Below, one piece after another: positions 21,121 to 23,074 of a stretch of DNA of 23,074 nucleotides (positions within the stretch are counted from its first letter, which is position 1; every line of letters starts with the position of its first letter). The notes beneath the pieces are model-generated. The model was not told where the DNA came from. It saw only the letters and a list, made by a program, of their open reading frames with translations, and ran no database searches. The stretch covers positions 1 through 23,074 of the forward strand of contig DATBLY010000078.1 in the NCBI GenBank assembly GCA_036555125.1, given 5' to 3'. The stretch comes from DATBLY01 sp036555125 (GTDB taxonomy: Bacteria > Actinomycetota > UBA4738 > HRBIN12). A program made the position numbers and the translations under genes.

Positions 21121-22374
21121 TCATGCGAACAGGGGTGCGGCGATGGTACCGCCGGGTTCCACGCCGGGTGGGATGGCGAACACCGCGCTCCCGACGTGCT
21201 TGATGTACTCGTTCAGGGCGTCGAGCTGCGCCAGCCGTTGTTGGATCGGCACGAACCCGGTCCGTGGGTCGCGCTGGAACGCCACGAAGAACAGCCCGGC
21301 GTCGAGCTGTCCGAGCCGCGGGTCGACGCCGTCGGAGAACGAGTAGGAGCGGCGGAGGATCCGCGCCCCGCCGTTCTCGGCGGAGCTCGCGAGGCGGATG
21401 TGCGCGTCCGCGGCGATCGTCGGTTCGCCTTCCGGGCCGATCGCGCCCAGGTCGGGCGGGTCGAACTCCCGTGCGCCGGTGAGCGGCGCCCCGGTCACCT
21501 TGAAGCGGCCGATCGTCTGCTGCTGGTCGTCCAGGCTCGATCGGTCCCAGACCTCGATCAGCATCCGGATCCGCCGGGTCACCGCGTACGTCCCGCCACG
21601 CATCCACGCGGGACCGTCGTCGCTCCCGACCCACACGTGTTCGCGGAGCGCCGCGCGGTCGTCCAGGCGGATGTCGTTCGTGCCGTCGTGGAAGCCGAGC
21701 AGGTTGCGAGGGGTCGCCTTCGGGTCGCGCGCGTGCGTGGGCAGGAACCCGAGCTGCTGCCAGCGGATCACGGCGGCACCGCGCGCGGTGCGGGTCATCG
21801 TCCGGACCGCGTGGAACGCGACCTGCGGGTCGTCGGCGCAGGCCTGGACGCAGAGGTCCCCGCCGCTGCGCGCGGGGTCGAGCGCGTCCCCGCCGAACAC
21901 CGGCAGCTCGGCCAGCGGCTCCGGGCGACGTGCGGCGAGCCCGTAGCGGTCGACGCCGTCCCGCTCGAACAGCGAGGGTCCGACCCCGAACGTCACCGTC
22001 AGGTTCGCCGGGCCCAGGCCGATGGCCTCGCCGTTGTCGCCCGGCGGCGCGAGGACGTCGCCGTCGACGGGCCCGACCGGATCGCCCTGGGTCAGCAGCT
22101 CGGCCTCGCGGGTCCACGCGGCGAACAGCGCCCGGAGGTCGTCGCGGTCCTCGGCGATCGCGTCGTACGCGGCGAACACCAGGTACGACGGCCGGACCGT
22201 CACGATCCCGGCCTGATGGGCGCCGTGGAACGGCACGACGTTCGCCTCGACGTCCGTCGCCTCCGAGCGCTCGGCCGACGCGACGCCGACCAGGCCGCCG
22301 ACCGCGATCCCGGCGGCCCCGGCCGCGCCCAGCCCGCCCAGCAGCTGGCGCCGGGAGATCCGGCGCTCGCTCAC
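21121..22374 (-). CDS. efeB: Dyp-type haem peroxidase/deferrochelatase EfeB, Tat-exported
   Basis: EfeB is the haem-containing component of the EfeUOB iron uptake system and acts outside the membrane. The 417-residue protein starts with a twin-arginine signal (SRRQLLGG, then a hydrophobic core ending VGVASA). Dyp-family motifs are GFHDGTND (the distal GxxDG aspartate), the haem-ligand histidine in ADAHIRLAS and the distal arginine in RILRRSYSF. NLTVTFGVGPSLF is also typical. The GTG start overlaps the efeO stop as GTGA, so the two are coupled. The gene order efeO-efeB is as in other bacteria; efeU, if present, lies beyond the right edge. The phosphoesterase gene follows within 19 to 67 nt depending on its start. 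Confidence 0.94.
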   Translation of the reverse strand: MSERRISRRQLLGGLGAAGAAGIAVGGLVGVASAERSEATDVEANVVPFHGAHQAGIVTVRPSYLVFAAYDAIAEDRDDLRALFAAWTREAELLTQGDPVGPVDGDVLAPPGDNGEAIGLGPANLTVTFGVGPSLFERDGVDRYGLAARRPEPLAELPVFGGDALDPARSGGDLCVQACADDPQVAFHAVRTMTRTARGAAVIRWQQLGFLPTHARDPKATPRNLLGFHDGTNDIRLDDRAALREHVWVGSDDGPAWMRGGTYAVTRRIRMLIEVWDRSSLDDQQQTIGRFKVTGAPLTGAREFDPPDLGAIGPEGEPTIAADAHIRLASSAENGGARILRRSYSFSDGVDPRLGQLDAGLFFVAFQRDPRTGFVPIQQRLAQLDALNEYIKHVGSAVFAIPPGVEPGGTIAAPLFA

Positions 22375-23074
22375 GCGACGATCGTCGAGGCGACCTGCGA
22401 GAGCGGTTCGGCCAGCGTGTCGATCGCCCGGCTGAGCGCCTGCGTGTCGGCGGGGGTCAGGTCCGTGTACAGGACGTACTCCGTGCCCGACCCGTAGACG
22501 GCCAGCGCGTCCCGCACCTCCTGGAACCGCTGCTCGATGTCGGCCTTCAGGTCGGGGTCCGCCTCCTCGAGCAGCGGCGCGACGGCGCGGAACGCGGCCT
22601 CGGAGCCGTTCAGGTTCGCCTCGAAGTCGATCAGGTCGGTGTGCGAGTAGCGGTCCTCCTCGCCGGTGATCTTCGACGCGGACACCTCGTTCAGCAGCTC
22701 GGTCGAGCCGTTCGCGATCTGCACGACGTCCACCTCGATGCCGGCGATGCGGTCGCGGAGCGTCGTGACGTCGGCCAGCAGCTGCTCGGCGATCTCGTCC
22801 ATCCCCTCGGTCGTGCCGTCGACCCACAGGGCCTGCTCGATCCGGTGGAAGCCGCCCCAGTCCTTCATCGGGACGTCGCCCTCGCGCGCGTCGATCGCCG
22901 GGTCCAGGTCGCCGAAGCTCTCCGCGATCTGCTCGATGCTCTCGTACGGGATCCGCGACCAGGCGAACAGCTCCTGGGCCTGCGCCACGTCGCCCGCCAG
23001 GACCGCATCCACGAACTCCCCGGTCCGCTCGACCAGCAGATCGGCCTGTTGCTGCACGAACGCCAGGTAGCGGT
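22371..23074 (-). CDS. efeO: EfeO iron uptake component, imelysin/M75 domain (N-terminus cut by window edge)
   Basis: About 234 C-terminal residues are present. They form the helical M75 (imelysin-like) domain that binds iron and passes it to the permease EfeU. The metal motif HxxE is seen in GGFHRIEQALW, preceded by LDPAIDAREGDVP as usual. Further family features are FAWSRIPYESIEQIAESFGD near the cut end and EDRYSHTDLIDFEANLNGSE. Whether the N-terminus has a cupredoxin domain or only a signal peptide cannot be seen. The stop TGA shares bases with the GTG of efeB. Confidence 0.93.
   Translation of the reverse strand, partial: RYLAFVQQQADLLVERTGEFVDAVLAGDVAQAQELFAWSRIPYESIEQIAESFGDLDPAIDAREGDVPMKDWGGFHRIEQALWVDGTTEGMDEIAEQLLADVTTLRDRIAGIEVDVVQIANGSTELLNEVSASKITGEEDRYSHTDLIDFEANLNGSEAAFRAVAPLLEEADPDLKADIEQRFQEVRDALAVYGSGTEYVLYTDLTPADTQALSRAIDTLAEPLSQVASTIVA

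Noticed and set aside
20923..22497. 524-codon plus-strand open frame over efeB
   Set aside because: efeB has Tat signal, GxxDG and haem histidine on the minus strand; the plus frame shows no domain.
1..23074. Mobile elements, CRISPR arrays, tRNA or phage genes
   Set aside because: No transposase, integrase, regularly spaced repeats, cloverleaf or structural phage motifs were seen, and composition is uniform throughout.

Overview
The window is a very GC-rich, gene-dense chromosomal segment. Third codon positions are almost always G or C, and GTG starts are common. The gene set points to an Actinomycetota member: a type I-alpha glutamine synthetase beside glnE, a GlnR-like box, hydrolase-cyclase fusions, many apparently leaderless genes and an efeOB locus. 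The strings of actinobacterial soil-type hydrolase-cyclase proteins fit a deep-branching or uncultured lineage, but the class cannot be fixed from sequence alone. I saw no rRNA, tRNA, CRISPR array, insertion sequence or prophage. No gap between genes exceeds about 180 bases.

Layout. 1-3964: divergent nitrogen-control pair glnA (minus, cut by the left edge) and glnE (plus), with a GTTAC-n6-GTTAC box and a perfect 12-bp inverted repeat between them. 4057-6597: a small unknown gene, then a secreted kelch-like propeller protein whose stop codon overlaps the start of a zinc alcohol dehydrogenase. 6608-7624: a DUF2157-type membrane protein on the minus strand. 7762-9635: the radical SAM and Memo-like genes of the AmmeMemoRadiSam system. 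9655-12672: a GNAT acetyltransferase, a stand-alone E2-type acyltransferase, and an ECF sigma factor overlapping a membrane-anchored partner whose outer domain looks like a Rieske domain stripped of its cysteines.

12682-14458 (minus): a hydrolase-cyclase preceded by two tiny overlapping genes that resemble a toxin-antitoxin pair. 14639-15468: a methyltransferase facing a small DUF2007-like gene, with a palindrome covering both stop codons. 15593-17297: a VOC protein followed 4 nt later by a second hydrolase-cyclase that has lost its hydrolase nucleophile. 17311-18010 (minus): FmdB-type zinc ribbon and DinB-like protein. 18043-23074 (minus): efeO (cut by the right edge), efeB and two tandem PF04185 phosphoesterases, packed with overlaps or very short gaps, reading as one operon.

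The most interesting items are the cysteine-free Rieske-like domain on the sigma-factor partner, the paralogous cyclases with one dead hydrolase domain, the efeOB-phosphoesterase operon, the GlnR-like box, and a repeated TANNNT box placed 6-7 nt before seven start codons, which implies widespread leaderless transcription. All functional statements are read from sequence and family knowledge; no search was run.
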